From positions 124,001-188,000 of the forward strand of contig JAHCJY010000002.1 of assembly GCA_026126065.1 (NCBI GenBank): 64,000 nt of DNA, written 5' to 3'. A program made the position numbers and the translations under genes. Every line of letters begins with the position of its first letter. Within the stretch, counting starts at the first letter, position 1. Source of the stretch: Bauldia sp. (GTDB lineage: Bacteria > Pseudomonadota > Alphaproteobacteria > Rhizobiales > Kaistiaceae). The notes under the pieces are model-generated. The model ran no database searches. It worked only from the letters and a program-made list of their open reading frames with translations, and was not told where the DNA came from. This document shows, piece by piece, positions 9,330 through 18,220 of the stretch.

Positions 9330-10642
9330 GCCGCAAGGCTGCGATAGATCGCAGCCATCTCCCGCGCGACGTCGGTCATCGTCCGCGGCGGCCGGACGCC
9401 GGCGCGAAGCGCGCGCACGCGATCCCTGTCCCCTGCCAATGCCGCGATCGCCGAGGCCCAGGCCGGAACGTCGTCAGCGGGAAGAAGCATTCCGTCCACG
9501 CCATCGGCAACGAGCTCGGCGATCCCGCCAAGGCGTGATCCGAGGACGGGCGTGCCGGCGGCAAAGGCCTCGAGGACCACCAGCGGGCCGGTCTCGAGCC
9601 ATCGCGACGGGACCGCAACAAGGTCGAGCGAGCGCATTGCCGCGACGACGCCCTCCGGCGGGAGCGTATCGTTGAGCCGGACCCGCCGGTCCGCTGCGGC
9701 GGCGCGCCGGAGTGCCTCGGCTTCGCGCCCGCTCCCGGGCTCGTTCACGACGGTGACGTCGAGGAGGACGTCGGCGTCGGGAATGAGCGCCAGCGCACCG
9801 GTGAGGATGTCGATTCCTTTCGTCGGCGAGGATCGGCCGTAGAATCCGATCCGGAGCGGCCCATCTTCCGCCCGGCGCCCGCCGGCCGCCTCGCCCTTGA
9901 TCGCGACACCCGGCATTCCCTGTCGCACGAGCATCGTCCGGTCTTCCGGGACGCCGTTGCGGCCGAGGACGCCGGTGACCCAAAGGGCCGGCGCCACGAC
10001 CCGGTCCGCCGCGTCGGTCAGGCGTCCGAACCGGATCGCCATCGCCTCCGCCGCGGCGCTCATTGCCAGCGCGGTGCGCCAGCGTCCGCCGCCACCGCGC
10101 GCCACCGCGCGCCCCAGGGATGGCGGCGTGAGGGCGACCACCCGGGCGACCGCAGGAGGCACGCCATGGGCCGCCAGCGCGCAGGCGGCGCAGCGGCGCG
10201 TCCCGATCTCGCCGTCGCAAACGGTGCGGCCCATGTGGAGAAGCGTCCCGCGAAGGCAGCTGAATGTCGGCGTGTGGTAGGTCACCACCGTCTTGGCGCC
10301 GGTCCGCCGCGCCCGGTCGAGAAGCAGCGCGGAGACCGCCGATGTGTGCGCATGCAGATGGACGATGTCCGGATGCACGGCATCGAGCACGCGCGCGAAA
10401 TTTGCCGCCGCGACCCGGTCCGGCTCGCCCTGGGCCCCGGCAAGACCCGGCCGGGACGTCACGGCGAAGCGGTGGACGTCCACGCCGCCATGCCGGTACC
10501 GGCGTTCGGCTGGCCCGGGCGCCGCGACGACCGAGGCAATGCCATGGGCCGGCAGAGATTCCGCGAGGGCAGCGACATAGACTTCCGTTCCGCCCATCGG
10601 ATCCGGTGCGTAGCTGAACGGGACATGCAGGACGGTGGTCAG
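9326..10642 (-). CDS. Family 4 glycosyltransferase, start uncertain
   Basis: A GT4 enzyme of 423 residues if read from ATG at 10597, or about 438 from CTG at 10642. The coding frame is open back to the stop of the preceding gene, and the upstream codons read LTTVLHVPFSYAPDP just before MGGTEVYVAALAESL. That stretch is the first beta strand and loop of the GT-B fold, so the ATG would delete it. No ATG, GTG or TTG lies in that stretch, only CTG codons at 10642 and 10630. The C-terminal domain carries GFYGRSSPTKGIDIL and SRWLETGPLVVLEAFAAG, a full E-x7-E motif. An HTPTFSCLRGTLLHMGRTVC segment with several Cys lies mid-protein. Confidence 0.82.
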   Translation of the reverse strand: MTTVLHVPFSYAPDPMGGTEVYVAALAESLPAHGIASVVAAPGPAERRYRHGGVDVHRFAVTSRPGLAGAQGEPDRVAAANFARVLDAVHPDIVHLHAHTSAVSALLLDRARRTGAKTVVTYHTPTFSCLRGTLLHMGRTVCDGEIGTRRCAACALAAHGVPPAVARVVALTPPSLGRAVARGGGGRWRTALAMSAAAEAMAIRFGRLTDAADRVVAPALWVTGVLGRNGVPEDRTMLVRQGMPGVAIKGEAAGGRRAEDGPLRIGFYGRSSPTKGIDILTGALALIPDADVLLDVTVVNEPGSGREAEALRRAAAADRRVRLNDTLPPEGVVAAMRSLDLVAVPSRWLETGPLVVLEAFAAGTPVLGSRLGGIAELVADGVDGMLLPADDVPAWASAIAALAGDRDRVRALRAGVRPPRTMTDVAREMAAIYRSLAA

Positions 10643-10669
10643 GATGAGCTCCGGCCGACGGTGGCTTGC

Positions 10670-11257
10670 TCAGGCATCGGGATCGATGAACCGCCGCCAC
10701 ATCGCGGCGGAACGGTCGTACTGATGGATGATCGCAGGCCTGACCCCGTTGATGTCGAAGTCGCCGAACAGGGCCGGGGACTCCGCGCCCATGCTGCTCA
10801 CCTGCCAGTTCCGGTTCGTTCGTTCGCGATCGAAGGTCTGCCCGGCCGCCTCCGTGAAGAAGCGAATCCGGCCGTCGCGGATCGAGGCGAGCGGATCAGA
10901 CTGGAACACCAAGTCGCGCGTGTCGAGGAGGAACGGCCGGCTTGCGCCGCGGACGGCGCGAAGGGAGCCCAGCAGGGCCGCGATCCTGGCGAAATTCGCA
11001 TCGGGCGAATAGCCCGGCGGGCGGCGCCAGAGGACCGTATCGATCTCGTAGCGGTAGCCGGTCGCGACGCCCAGCACGAGATCCATTCCCGCACCGAAGC
11101 GGAGGTCGATCGGTGCCCATTCCGCCGCGAGCTGACTGTCGCGCCAACGGGTGCAGGCCGTCTGCGGATGCATCAATGCGCGGGCTTGGTCCATCGCCCC
11201 ACTGGCCCTCTGGCGCAGTCGTTCGCCGAACGTCCGACGGGCGGGCCTGTAGGTCAC
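10670..11257 (-). CDS. Compact glycosyltransferase-like protein of unknown function
   Basis: A 195-residue protein with no firm family call. It contains VLGVATGYRY near residue 61, then PFLLDTRDLVFQSDPLAS, a D-x-R-D strand resembling the DXD site of a group of uncharacterised glycosyltransferase-like proteins, then RIRFFTEAAGQTF and the C-terminal AIIHQYDR. As I recall that group, full-length proteins are about 280 residues with extra sequence after the first strand and before the IHQYD motif. This copy could therefore be shortened in frame. It overlaps the upstream GT2 gene by 4 bases, so it is translated as part of the operon. Confidence 0.6.
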   Translation of the reverse strand: MTYRPARRTFGERLRQRASGAMDQARALMHPQTACTRWRDSQLAAEWAPIDLRFGAGMDLVLGVATGYRYEIDTVLWRRPPGYSPDANFARIAALLGSLRAVRGASRPFLLDTRDLVFQSDPLASIRDGRIRFFTEAAGQTFDRERTNRNWQVSSMGAESPALFGDFDINGVRPAIIHQYDRSAAMWRRFIDPDA

Positions 11258-12246
11258 CTGGGCGACATCCCTTCCCCTGGCCCGCTCCCGCGCAAGTGCC
11301 GGCGGGACCGCGCGTACACCCGGGTGAGGCCGAGCGCGGCGTCGATACCCAGGACGCGCACGAGAGTCCGTGCGATCCGGTTCTTCGGCGTTAGCCGCAC
11401 GCCTCTCCCGTCGGCGGCGCGCAGCGCGACGGGGTACTCGCCGGACGCGGCCTGGAACAGACCCCAGGCAGCGCCGTTGTAGACATCGGCAAGACGCTCC
11501 CGCCGGACGTCGGTGAACGCCCCCTCGGAACGCCAGAGGGCTTCCACCTCGACGGCCTTGCGCAGCGCCGTCAGCCAGAATGCCGTTGGGTCGGAGCGCG
11601 ACTTGCTCCCGGCGTGGACGCGATAGAGCGCGCCTGGATGCGCTTCGTGCCGGAACGCCGCGCCCGCGCGAGCGACATCGAAGAGGAAGCGGGCATCATC
11701 GAGCGTCTTGTGATCGGCCCTGTAGCGGCCGGCCCGCTCGACGATCGACCGACGGTAGAGAATGGCGGCCGGCGGCGCCCAGAATCTCGTCATGCAGGAG
11801 AGTTCGGCATCCCGCGCGAGGTCGTCGAACGGCGCCGACCGCGGCGGCTCTGCCACGCGCACGCCCCCCTCGTCGCGAAATTGCTGCCAGTCCGTCACGA
11901 CGGCGTCGGCACCGGACGACACAAGAGCATCGACGCGGAGGGCCATCGTGCCGGGCTTCAGGATGTCGTCGGCGTCGAGGAACTGAATGAGCGGCGCCGT
12001 GGTGGCGTCGATGCCGCGATTGCGGGCGATCGAAACGCCGGCATTGGCGCCGGTAAGGACCCGGACCCGGTCGCCGTAGCCCGAAGCGATCGCCGCCGAC
12101 CCGTCGGTTGACCCATCGTCCACGACGACGATTTCGGCCACCCGGTCCTGAAGGAGCGCGCTATCGATCGCCTCGCCGATCGTCGCCTCACTATTGAAGC
12201 AGGGAATGACGATCGCGACGGAACGACGGGGCTGTTGCGCCTCCAT
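11254..12246 (-). CDS. Family 2 glycosyltransferase
   Basis: A 330-residue GT-A glycosyltransferase with a textbook N-terminal domain: VAIVIPCFNSEATIGEAIDS, then IVVVDDGSTDGSA and IQFLDADDILKPGTM, which supplies the metal-binding DADD. The C-terminal part (about residues 200-330) is helical and lacks membrane segments. It starts 9 bases after the GT32-like gene and its stop overlaps the following small gene by 4 bases. It probably adds one residue to the repeat unit or side chain; the sugar cannot be read from sequence. Confidence 0.88.
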   Translation of the reverse strand: MEAQQPRRSVAIVIPCFNSEATIGEAIDSALLQDRVAEIVVVDDGSTDGSAAIASGYGDRVRVLTGANAGVSIARNRGIDATTAPLIQFLDADDILKPGTMALRVDALVSSGADAVVTDWQQFRDEGGVRVAEPPRSAPFDDLARDAELSCMTRFWAPPAAILYRRSIVERAGRYRADHKTLDDARFLFDVARAGAAFRHEAHPGALYRVHAGSKSRSDPTAFWLTALRKAVEVEALWRSEGAFTDVRRERLADVYNGAAWGLFQAASGEYPVALRAADGRGVRLTPKNRIARTLVRVLGIDAALGLTRVYARSRRHLRGSGPGEGMSPR

Positions 12247-12255
12247 TCGTGCCCC

Positions 12256-13107
12256 TCAGGCCCCGGTCTGGTGGGACGAAGCGTCCTCGCCGACGACGTC
12301 CGGTAATCGCACGCCGCAGTCCCTGATATACCGCGCCAGGTAGCTGCCGGCCGGGATCGCGGCAGCGTCGCGAAGGCGTGCGTCGCCCATCGACCACGCG
12401 GCGAAGAGGTGCAACGCGCGACTCTGCCGCAGGTGGATGGGCCGCAGGCCGCGAAACCTCCGGCTCAGGGCGACGAGGCGGACATAGGCCGGCCGCTCGA
12501 GGAGCAGCCCGAAATCGCCGAAATGAATCGGATTGTAGGCCGAGGGCGGCGCGATCCGGTCCGCCAGCCTCATCTCGCCCACGAGGGTCTTGAGGAGGAG
12601 AGGCCCGTTCTCAGTGTGCGCCACATCGGCGCGCCGCTGCCGGCAGAAGGCAACCGAGCGCCTCATGAGGTCCGAATCCGGTTCGCGCGCGAAGAGGACA
12701 TTGTTGTTGATCTCGTGCTTGCCGACATCCCAGTGCGACGCGATGACGTAGTCCCGATCGGAGCGGAAAGGCCGGCGGCAGAAGACATCCGTATCGGCCC
12801 ACCAGCCCCCTTTTCGAAGCAGCACTTCGCAGCGGAACCAGTTGGCGAAGCCACTGGGATAGCCCGGAAACGGGCCATCGCGATAGCCGAACACGGCATC
12901 CGGTGGCAGCACTTCCGATGCATCGCGGACCTCGCAGCCCGCCGGGACGCCGCTGACGTCGCCATAGGCATGGAGATGGACCGGATGGCCCTGCGCGAGA
13001 AACGTCGCGACGGAAACGCGCGCGTACCAGGGCAACGGCCCGGCGATCCACAGCATGTTGACCACCGCTTCGCGGTGGCGCGCGGCGGGTAGCGGCGAGA
13101 TCGTCAT
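12256..13107 (-). CDS. DXD-type glycosyltransferase (Gly_transf_sug, GT32-like)
   Basis: A 283-residue protein related to the capsular and alpha-1,4 glycosyltransferases with a DXD sugar-binding region. NMLWIAGPLPWYARVSVATF is the usual first segment, PVHLHAYGDV the second strand, and FRCEVLLRKGGWWADTDVFC is the signature with D-T-D as the metal site. EINNNVLFAREPDS follows in the expected place. The start ATG at 13107 has AAGGGAG 4-5 bases upstream, which settles it over longer in-frame options. An 82-base gap separates it from wzt. Membership of the polysaccharide operon is clear from spacing. Confidence 0.85.
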   Translation of the reverse strand: MTISPLPAARHREAVVNMLWIAGPLPWYARVSVATFLAQGHPVHLHAYGDVSGVPAGCEVRDASEVLPPDAVFGYRDGPFPGYPSGFANWFRCEVLLRKGGWWADTDVFCRRPFRSDRDYVIASHWDVGKHEINNNVLFAREPDSDLMRRSVAFCRQRRADVAHTENGPLLLKTLVGEMRLADRIAPPSAYNPIHFGDFGLLLERPAYVRLVALSRRFRGLRPIHLRQSRALHLFAAWSMGDARLRDAAAIPAGSYLARYIRDCGVRLPDVVGEDASSHQTGA

Positions 13108-13189
13108 CCGGCTCCCTTGCCGCCGCGCGGCTGCGGGGCAAGCGGAGTCCGGAGCGTTGCCTCGCGTCGCTGCGGCGAAAGCGGAAAGG

Positions 13190-14524
13190 TCATCCCGACA
13201 GCGACACGGCGGAGCCGTGCGCGTCGGCGGCTTCCCCGTCGAGTCCCGCGAGGGACCAGTCCATCGGCGGTGCAACCGCGCCACCGAGCGGCGCGGTCCT
13301 GTTTGCCGGCCCCCGCACATTGAACCGGCCGACATCGGTCATGGGAATGATGGTTTGCTGGCCCGGAATTCCGCATCCGACCCGCAGCATGTAGGGTATC
13401 CAGTTGAGGATGTCGGGCGGGATCGTGCACTGGCTGCGATAGCGGCCCGGGCGCTGCGACGACTGGGTCCGGATCAACTGGTCGGTCGATGAGAAGGCGA
13501 CGTCGCCATTCCCGGTGACGATCTGGAGAACCATGCGCATGCCGCGAATGGCCGCGCCCTGGTCGTAGTCGATCGAAACGGTGATGGCCTCATCCGAACG
13601 GAAGGCCGGGCCCGGTGATATCGAGCCCGACAGGCCGACCCGGAGCAGGCGAAGGTCGGTTCCGCGCGGCCCCTTGTCGGGCCCCCATGTCCATTCGCTC
13701 ACGGTTCCGAACGCGCCGTCGGTGTCGGCAAGGTGAAGCCCGATGGCATCGTCGATCGACCCGTCGAAACGGACCGAGCCGGCCTTGAGGACGATTCCCC
13801 GGTCGCACAGCGAGCGGAGGGCGGTCATGTTGTGGCTCACGAACAGGACCGTCCGACCGCCGCGCGCGACCTCGGACATCTTGCCGATGCACTTCCGCTG
13901 GAACTCGGCGTCGCCAACGGCGAGCACCTCGTCGACGATCAGAATCTCCGGCTCCAGATGCGCGGCCACTGCGAACGCCAGCCGGACCGACATGCCGCTC
14001 GAATAGCGCTTCACCGGCGTGTCGAGGAACGTCTCCACTCCGGAGAAGTCCACGATGGCATCGAACTTCGAGCGGATTTCCCGCCGCGTCATCCCGAGGA
14101 TCGCACCGTTGAGATAGATGTTCTCGCGACCGCTGAGCTCCGGGTGAAACCCGGTCCCGACCTCCAGGAGGCTCGAGACCCGACCGTTGATCCGCACGCT
14201 TCCCTCGGTCGGATCGGTGATCCGGCTGAGGACCTTCAGCAGGGTGGACTTGCCCGCCCCGTTCCGCCCGAGGATGCCGACCACCTCCCCTTCCATGACG
14301 TCGAAATCGACGTTGCGGAGCGCCCAGAAATCCTCTGTCGCGTCGCCGGCCACGATCGCGCGGCCGCGCATGAGATCCACCGACCGGCGCGTGACGTTGC
14401 GGGCAGCGCGGCTGAGCACCTCCCGGAAGGACTTGTAGCCCTCCCGGTTCACCTCGTGGCCGATCACGTATCGCTTGCCGAGGCGTTCGGCGCGGATGAC
14501 GCTGTGCGATTCCATTCCCGTCAC
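13190..14524 (-). CDS. wzt: Polysaccharide ABC exporter, ATP-binding subunit with C-terminal carbohydrate-binding domain
   Basis: A 444-residue ATPase that with Wzm exports lipid-linked polysaccharide across the inner membrane. Walker A is GRNGAGKST (86-94). The signature is KRYSSGMSVRLAFA, Walker B ILIVDEVLAVGD, and the switch His sits in FVSHN. The family feature LLEVGTGFHPELSGRENIYLNG is present. From about residue 265 an extra beta-rich domain matches the Wzt C-terminal module that reads a modified polymer end in E. coli O8/O9a-type systems. The GTG at 14524 overlaps the stop of the dioxygenase gene (GTGA); ATG at 14515 is an alternative. wzm lies two genes upstream, separated from it by the dioxygenase. 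Confidence 0.93.
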   Translation of the reverse strand: MTGMESHSVIRAERLGKRYVIGHEVNREGYKSFREVLSRAARNVTRRSVDLMRGRAIVAGDATEDFWALRNVDFDVMEGEVVGILGRNGAGKSTLLKVLSRITDPTEGSVRINGRVSSLLEVGTGFHPELSGRENIYLNGAILGMTRREIRSKFDAIVDFSGVETFLDTPVKRYSSGMSVRLAFAVAAHLEPEILIVDEVLAVGDAEFQRKCIGKMSEVARGGRTVLFVSHNMTALRSLCDRGIVLKAGSVRFDGSIDDAIGLHLADTDGAFGTVSEWTWGPDKGPRGTDLRLLRVGLSGSISPGPAFRSDEAITVSIDYDQGAAIRGMRMVLQIVTGNGDVAFSSTDQLIRTQSSQRPGRYRSQCTIPPDILNWIPYMLRVGCGIPGQQTIIPMTDVGRFNVRGPANRTAPLGGAVAPPMDWSLAGLDGEAADAHGSAVSLSG

Positions 14525-16152
14525 GGCGAGTTCGTGCCCCCTGGCCGAAGCTGGCCGAGCCCACGGTAGATGCGGCCAGCGACCGCCCGACCCGGCCAGC
14601 GCCGGCTCCGCAGTGCGTGTATCAGGCGGGCCGCGGGGGACGGTAGTCGCCGTTCTGTTTCAGGAGCGTGAAACTCGATGACGAGGTAGCGGGCCGTGCC
14701 CTCCCCGGCGTTCTTCATCCCGTGGCGAACGCCCGCCGGCAGGAATACCATCCCGCCTTGCCCGATTGTCCGGCGGCGTACCGCGACGCGGCCGGCCAAG
14801 ACGATGATCGCCACGTCGTGTTCATCAGCATGGGCGGCATAGCCTGCGGCCGGGTCGAGTTCGGTGATGTGCGCATGCAGTTTCGCCAGATACCCCGTCG
14901 CGCCCTCGAACACTTTCCGCGTCCTGAAACCGCCGCCGTGCAACGGCGTCGTCCAGTCGGGCCGGACGGCCTGGCTCGGCAGGGCGCCGCGGGCTGCGCG
15001 GGCGCGTCCGACCCATTTGTAGGCGAGATAGGTCACGCTCCGGTCCGCGGACGGGTTCCGTAGCGTATGCGGCCTCCAGGCCGGGGTATAGGCGAACGCG
15101 CCGGGGCCGAGCCGATGGAGTTCCGGCTGTCCGTCATCGGCAGTCCGGGGATGGACGATCTCCGCCTCGCCGTCGAGGACGAGGAGGATCTCTTCCTCCT
15201 GGTGCAGGTGCGGCGGATGCGGCGTGGCGCCCGGCGCCAGGACCGAGACATGGCCGGTCACATGCCGGAGGTTGGCCGTGCTCCCATCGAAGTCCGGATG
15301 GTAGCTCCACCAGTCGGTCTGTTTCCCGAACAGCGGCGACGCGTCGTTGAAGCGTGCTCCCATGGGCGCCGGGCGCGGCAATCCGCGGGGCGGCGGTGGC
15401 ACGACGAAGTTGGCGGGATGCGGCTGGCCGGACACCACGACGGCGGGGACCTGTTCCTCGCTGAACGCCACCGGCCAGTCGAAGGTCTTCGGCGTGTGGA
15501 CCGGAACGCCGGACGCTGCGTACTGGAGCAGCAATGCCTTGCGGGTACCGGTCCGCCGGCGGTTTTCGGTGCCGTGCCACAGGCGGCCGTCGAAGACCAC
15601 CGCATCGCCATCCGACATTTCGGGAACGATCATCGCCGCCTCCGGGACGACCGTTCTCGCCCAGGCGAGCAGCCGCTCCTCGGACACATCGGCGCGGGAA
15701 AGGCCCTCGTCGTGGAGCACTTCCTGGATCGAGCGGCCGACGCGATGCGAGCCGGAGATCATGTTGAGCGCCGCTTCGCGGCTGGTGTTCTCGAGGCCGA
15801 TCCAGACGGAGGCGAACCCGCCCTCGCGCCGCATGCTCTCAACGTCGCTGTGCCACGAATGGATCTCGCCCGGGACGCGGCTGACGATCGACGCCCCCCA
15901 CAGAACGATGGCATCGCCGAGAAGCGACCGGAGCAGTGCGACTAGACGCGGATCGGTGGCGATATCGTGGAACATCGCGTCCGATGCGGCAAAGGCTTTC
16001 TCCCAGCCGGGCGACAGCGGCCCCAGCGGCGCTATCGGAGCATGCGACGCGATCCGGCGGCAGGCGTCGGCGTCGAGCAGTCTGAACGGCGGCAGGTAGC
16101 CATCCGCGTGGAACGAGGCGGCCCGGCCGTCGAGGGGAGGCGCCGCAATCAT
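14521..16152 (-). CDS. PhyH-type dioxygenase fused to two cupin domains
   Basis: A 543-residue fusion. The N-terminal 260 residues look like a phytanoyl-CoA dioxygenase-type, Fe(II)/2-oxoglutarate enzyme: WHSD gives the His101-x-Asp103 pair, LWHGTENRR the distal His193, and Arg204 (GTRK) would bind 2-oxoglutarate. A first cupin follows (about 295-385) with PHPPHLHQEEEILLVLDGEA and TPAWRPHTLRN. A second cupin (about 415-500) has LHAHITEL, AAHADEHDVAIIVLAGRVAV and LPAGVRHGMKN. The start at 16152 is the first ATG; the frame is open back to a TTG at 16281 that touches the wzm stop, but that stretch looks non-coding. The gene lies between wzm and wzt, which suggests it modifies the exported glycan. 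Substrate unknown. Confidence 0.8.
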   Translation of the reverse strand: MIAAPPLDGRAASFHADGYLPPFRLLDADACRRIASHAPIAPLGPLSPGWEKAFAASDAMFHDIATDPRLVALLRSLLGDAIVLWGASIVSRVPGEIHSWHSDVESMRREGGFASVWIGLENTSREAALNMISGSHRVGRSIQEVLHDEGLSRADVSEERLLAWARTVVPEAAMIVPEMSDGDAVVFDGRLWHGTENRRRTGTRKALLLQYAASGVPVHTPKTFDWPVAFSEEQVPAVVVSGQPHPANFVVPPPPRGLPRPAPMGARFNDASPLFGKQTDWWSYHPDFDGSTANLRHVTGHVSVLAPGATPHPPHLHQEEEILLVLDGEAEIVHPRTADDGQPELHRLGPGAFAYTPAWRPHTLRNPSADRSVTYLAYKWVGRARAARGALPSQAVRPDWTTPLHGGGFRTRKVFEGATGYLAKLHAHITELDPAAGYAAHADEHDVAIIVLAGRVAVRRRTIGQGGMVFLPAGVRHGMKNAGEGTARYLVIEFHAPETERRLPSPAARLIHALRSRRWPGRAVAGRIYRGLGQLRPGGTNSP

Positions 16153-16277
16153 GTGCGTCGACCCCGAAATGGCGATGGCGACGGGAAACGACCGGTCATG
16201 GCGCGTCGGGCGTTGCTCCGATTCGTGCGTGCCCAAGTCCCCCGCGGTTTGTAGCACGTCCCGTCCCGCCTGCAGCC

Positions 16278-17132
16278 TCAAAGGAGGTCCGCGAAGGACC
16301 GCTCGGTCTTCCGGAAATAGCGGACGCCAAGCCAGAGAAACACAGCGACGACAACGAGGCTGAGAGCAAAACCGGGCCAGTAGATGGCGCTGTCACCGCC
16401 GAGGATGCACCAGCGGAACCCGTCGATCACGCCGACCATCGGGTTGAGGCTGTAAAGGAGCCGCCACTGTTCCGGAACGACGGAACTCGAGAAGCCGACC
16501 GGTGACAGGAAGAGGCCGAACTGGAGGATGAACGGGATCAGGAAGCGGAAGTCGCGGTACTTCACGTTGAGCGCCGTGATGAGATAGGCCGGCCCGAGGC
16601 TGGCGAGAACCGCGATCACGACGAAGATCGGCAGCAGCAGGATACGCGGGCTCGGAGCGAAGCCGAACCAGAGCATTATCCCGGCAAGCAGGAACAGGCT
16701 GACGGCGAAATCGACCAGCGCCACCACCGCGCTCGAACTCGGAATGATGAGCCGCGGGAAGTAGACCTTCCCCACGAGGTGGGTATTGGCGACGAGGCTG
16801 TTGGAGGCGTCACCGAGGATCGTCGCGAACAGGTACCAGGGCAGCATCCCGGCGAAGACCATCACCGGGTACGGCGCGGTCCCCTCCGTGGGAAGGTTGG
16901 CGATCTGCCCGAAAACGACGGTGAACACCACCATCGTCAGGAAGGGGCGCATCACCGCCCAGACGATGCCGATCACGGTCTGCTTGTACCGGATGGCGAC
17001 GTCGCGCCATGCGAGAATCGCGAACAGTTCGCGATACGCCCAGAGGTCGCGCCAGTAATGGCGCTCGGCACGTCCAGGCTCGAGGACCAGCACCCGCGGC
17101 TTTTGCTGCTCTGTATCCACGGTCCGGCTCAC
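16278..17132 (-). CDS. wzm: Polysaccharide ABC exporter, membrane subunit
   Basis: A 284-residue ABC-2 type permease. After a cytoplasmic N-terminus come the typical YRELFAILAWRDVAIRYKQT and GIVWAVMRPFLTMVVF segments, then six hydrophobic helices. The polysaccharide-export features ALNVKYRDFRFLIPF, SPVGFSSSVVPEQWR and YSLNPMVGVIDGFRW are all present. The start is GTG at 17132, overlapping the TGA of the GT4 gene upstream. With Wzt it forms the inner-membrane exporter for a glycan finished in the cytoplasm. A 125-base gap follows before the dioxygenase gene. Confidence 0.94.
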   Translation of the reverse strand: MSRTVDTEQQKPRVLVLEPGRAERHYWRDLWAYRELFAILAWRDVAIRYKQTVIGIVWAVMRPFLTMVVFTVVFGQIANLPTEGTAPYPVMVFAGMLPWYLFATILGDASNSLVANTHLVGKVYFPRLIIPSSSAVVALVDFAVSLFLLAGIMLWFGFAPSPRILLLPIFVVIAVLASLGPAYLITALNVKYRDFRFLIPFILQFGLFLSPVGFSSSVVPEQWRLLYSLNPMVGVIDGFRWCILGGDSAIYWPGFALSLVVVAVFLWLGVRYFRKTERSFADLL

Positions 17133-18220
17133 GATGTCTCCGCCAGGCGATCCGCAAGCCGGCCTACCGCACGGCGGAACGCCGCCCGACCGAACCGCTC
17201 GGCAACGGCGCCGGACAGGGCGGCGGGATCGGTCTCCGCGCCGTCAAGGATGGCGGCGATCGCCGGGCCGAGCCGCTCGGCCTGCACCAGCGTGCCGAGC
17301 GCTCCATCGGCCATCGCGTCCGGCGCGCCGCCGGCCGCCAGGCCCAGCGCCGGCGTTCCGCTTGCCATCGCTTCGAGGAACACGATGCCGAACCCCTCCC
17401 CGGTGGACGGCATGACGAACAGGTCCGCCGCCCGGTAAAGCGGAGGCAGGCCGGCCTCCTCGATCTCGCCAAGGAAATGGACCGCGTCACCGACACCGCG
17501 TTCCCTGGCAAGCGACTCGAGCCGTATCCGGTCGTCGCCTTCGCCAGCCACGACATAGGCGACCCTGCGCCCCCCGGCAATCAGCCCCGGCAGGACATCG
17601 ATAATGCGGTCCTGACCCTTGTAAGCCTCGCGGGAATCGAGGCGGCCGACCGACAGGAGAACGCGCCGGTCATCCAGACCGAGTGCCAGGCGCGAAGACC
17701 GCCGGTCGCCCGGCACGAAGACGTCGCGGACCGTGTTGGGAATGACGGCAATCCGGTGCGGTTCCAGCCTCGACCAGCCGAGCGCCGCGGCACGCGTGAA
17801 GCGGGAGACCGACAGGACGAGATCCGCCCGCTCGAACGCCTTCCGCGCCTGCCGGCGCGGCGCGGTCCATGCATCGATGCCGTGCAGCTGCACGAGAAGC
17901 CTGGAGCCTCGGAGGCGCGCGGCAGCCCGCGCCAGTGGGGCGGCATAAAGGTGGCCGCAGAAGACGAGGTCGAAACGGCGCGTCGCGGCGGCACGAAGGG
18001 CCGCGGCGATATAGCCGATGCGGCCGGGTCGCGGCCGGAGCTGCGTGATCCCCCGCGCCGGCGTCGTCTCGCCCGCGCTCCCGCGGCGCGCAAGGATGAC
18101 GATCTCGAAACCCGCCTCCTCGGCGAGCGTCGTCAGAAGATCGCGATTGTACTGCGCGATACCTCCGGGCGCGCCGAAGGCGTCGGTAACGAGGGCGAGC
18201 ACCCGGAAGCGCCGGCTCAA
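17129..18220 (-). CDS. Family 4 glycosyltransferase, TTG start
   Basis: A 363-residue GT-B glycosyltransferase. The N-terminal domain has VLALVTDAFGAPGGIAQYNR, the glycine-rich acceptor loop. The C-terminal domain has LLSVGRLDSREAYKGQDRII, VAGEGDD and STGEGFGIVFLEAMASG, a full E-x7-E motif. The start is TTG at 18220, overlapping the asnB stop (TTGA). A strong GGGGAAGG ribosome-binding site lies 4-5 bases before it, which makes it more likely than the GTG at 18202. The stop overlaps the wzm start by 4 bases, so asnB, this gene and wzm look translationally coupled. Confidence 0.88.
   Translation of the reverse strand: MSRRFRVLALVTDAFGAPGGIAQYNRDLLTTLAEEAGFEIVILARRGSAGETTPARGITQLRPRPGRIGYIAAALRAAATRRFDLVFCGHLYAAPLARAAARLRGSRLLVQLHGIDAWTAPRRQARKAFERADLVLSVSRFTRAAALGWSRLEPHRIAVIPNTVRDVFVPGDRRSSRLALGLDDRRVLLSVGRLDSREAYKGQDRIIDVLPGLIAGGRRVAYVVAGEGDDRIRLESLARERGVGDAVHFLGEIEEAGLPPLYRAADLFVMPSTGEGFGIVFLEAMASGTPALGLAAGGAPDAMADGALGTLVQAERLGPAIAAILDGAETDPAALSGAVAERFGRAAFRRAVGRLADRLAETS

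Noticed and set aside
16153..16281. An N-terminal extension of the dioxygenase-cupin protein from TTG 16281
   Set aside because: There is no ribosome-binding site, and the 43 extra residues do not look like folded protein; ATG 16152 gives a natural start.
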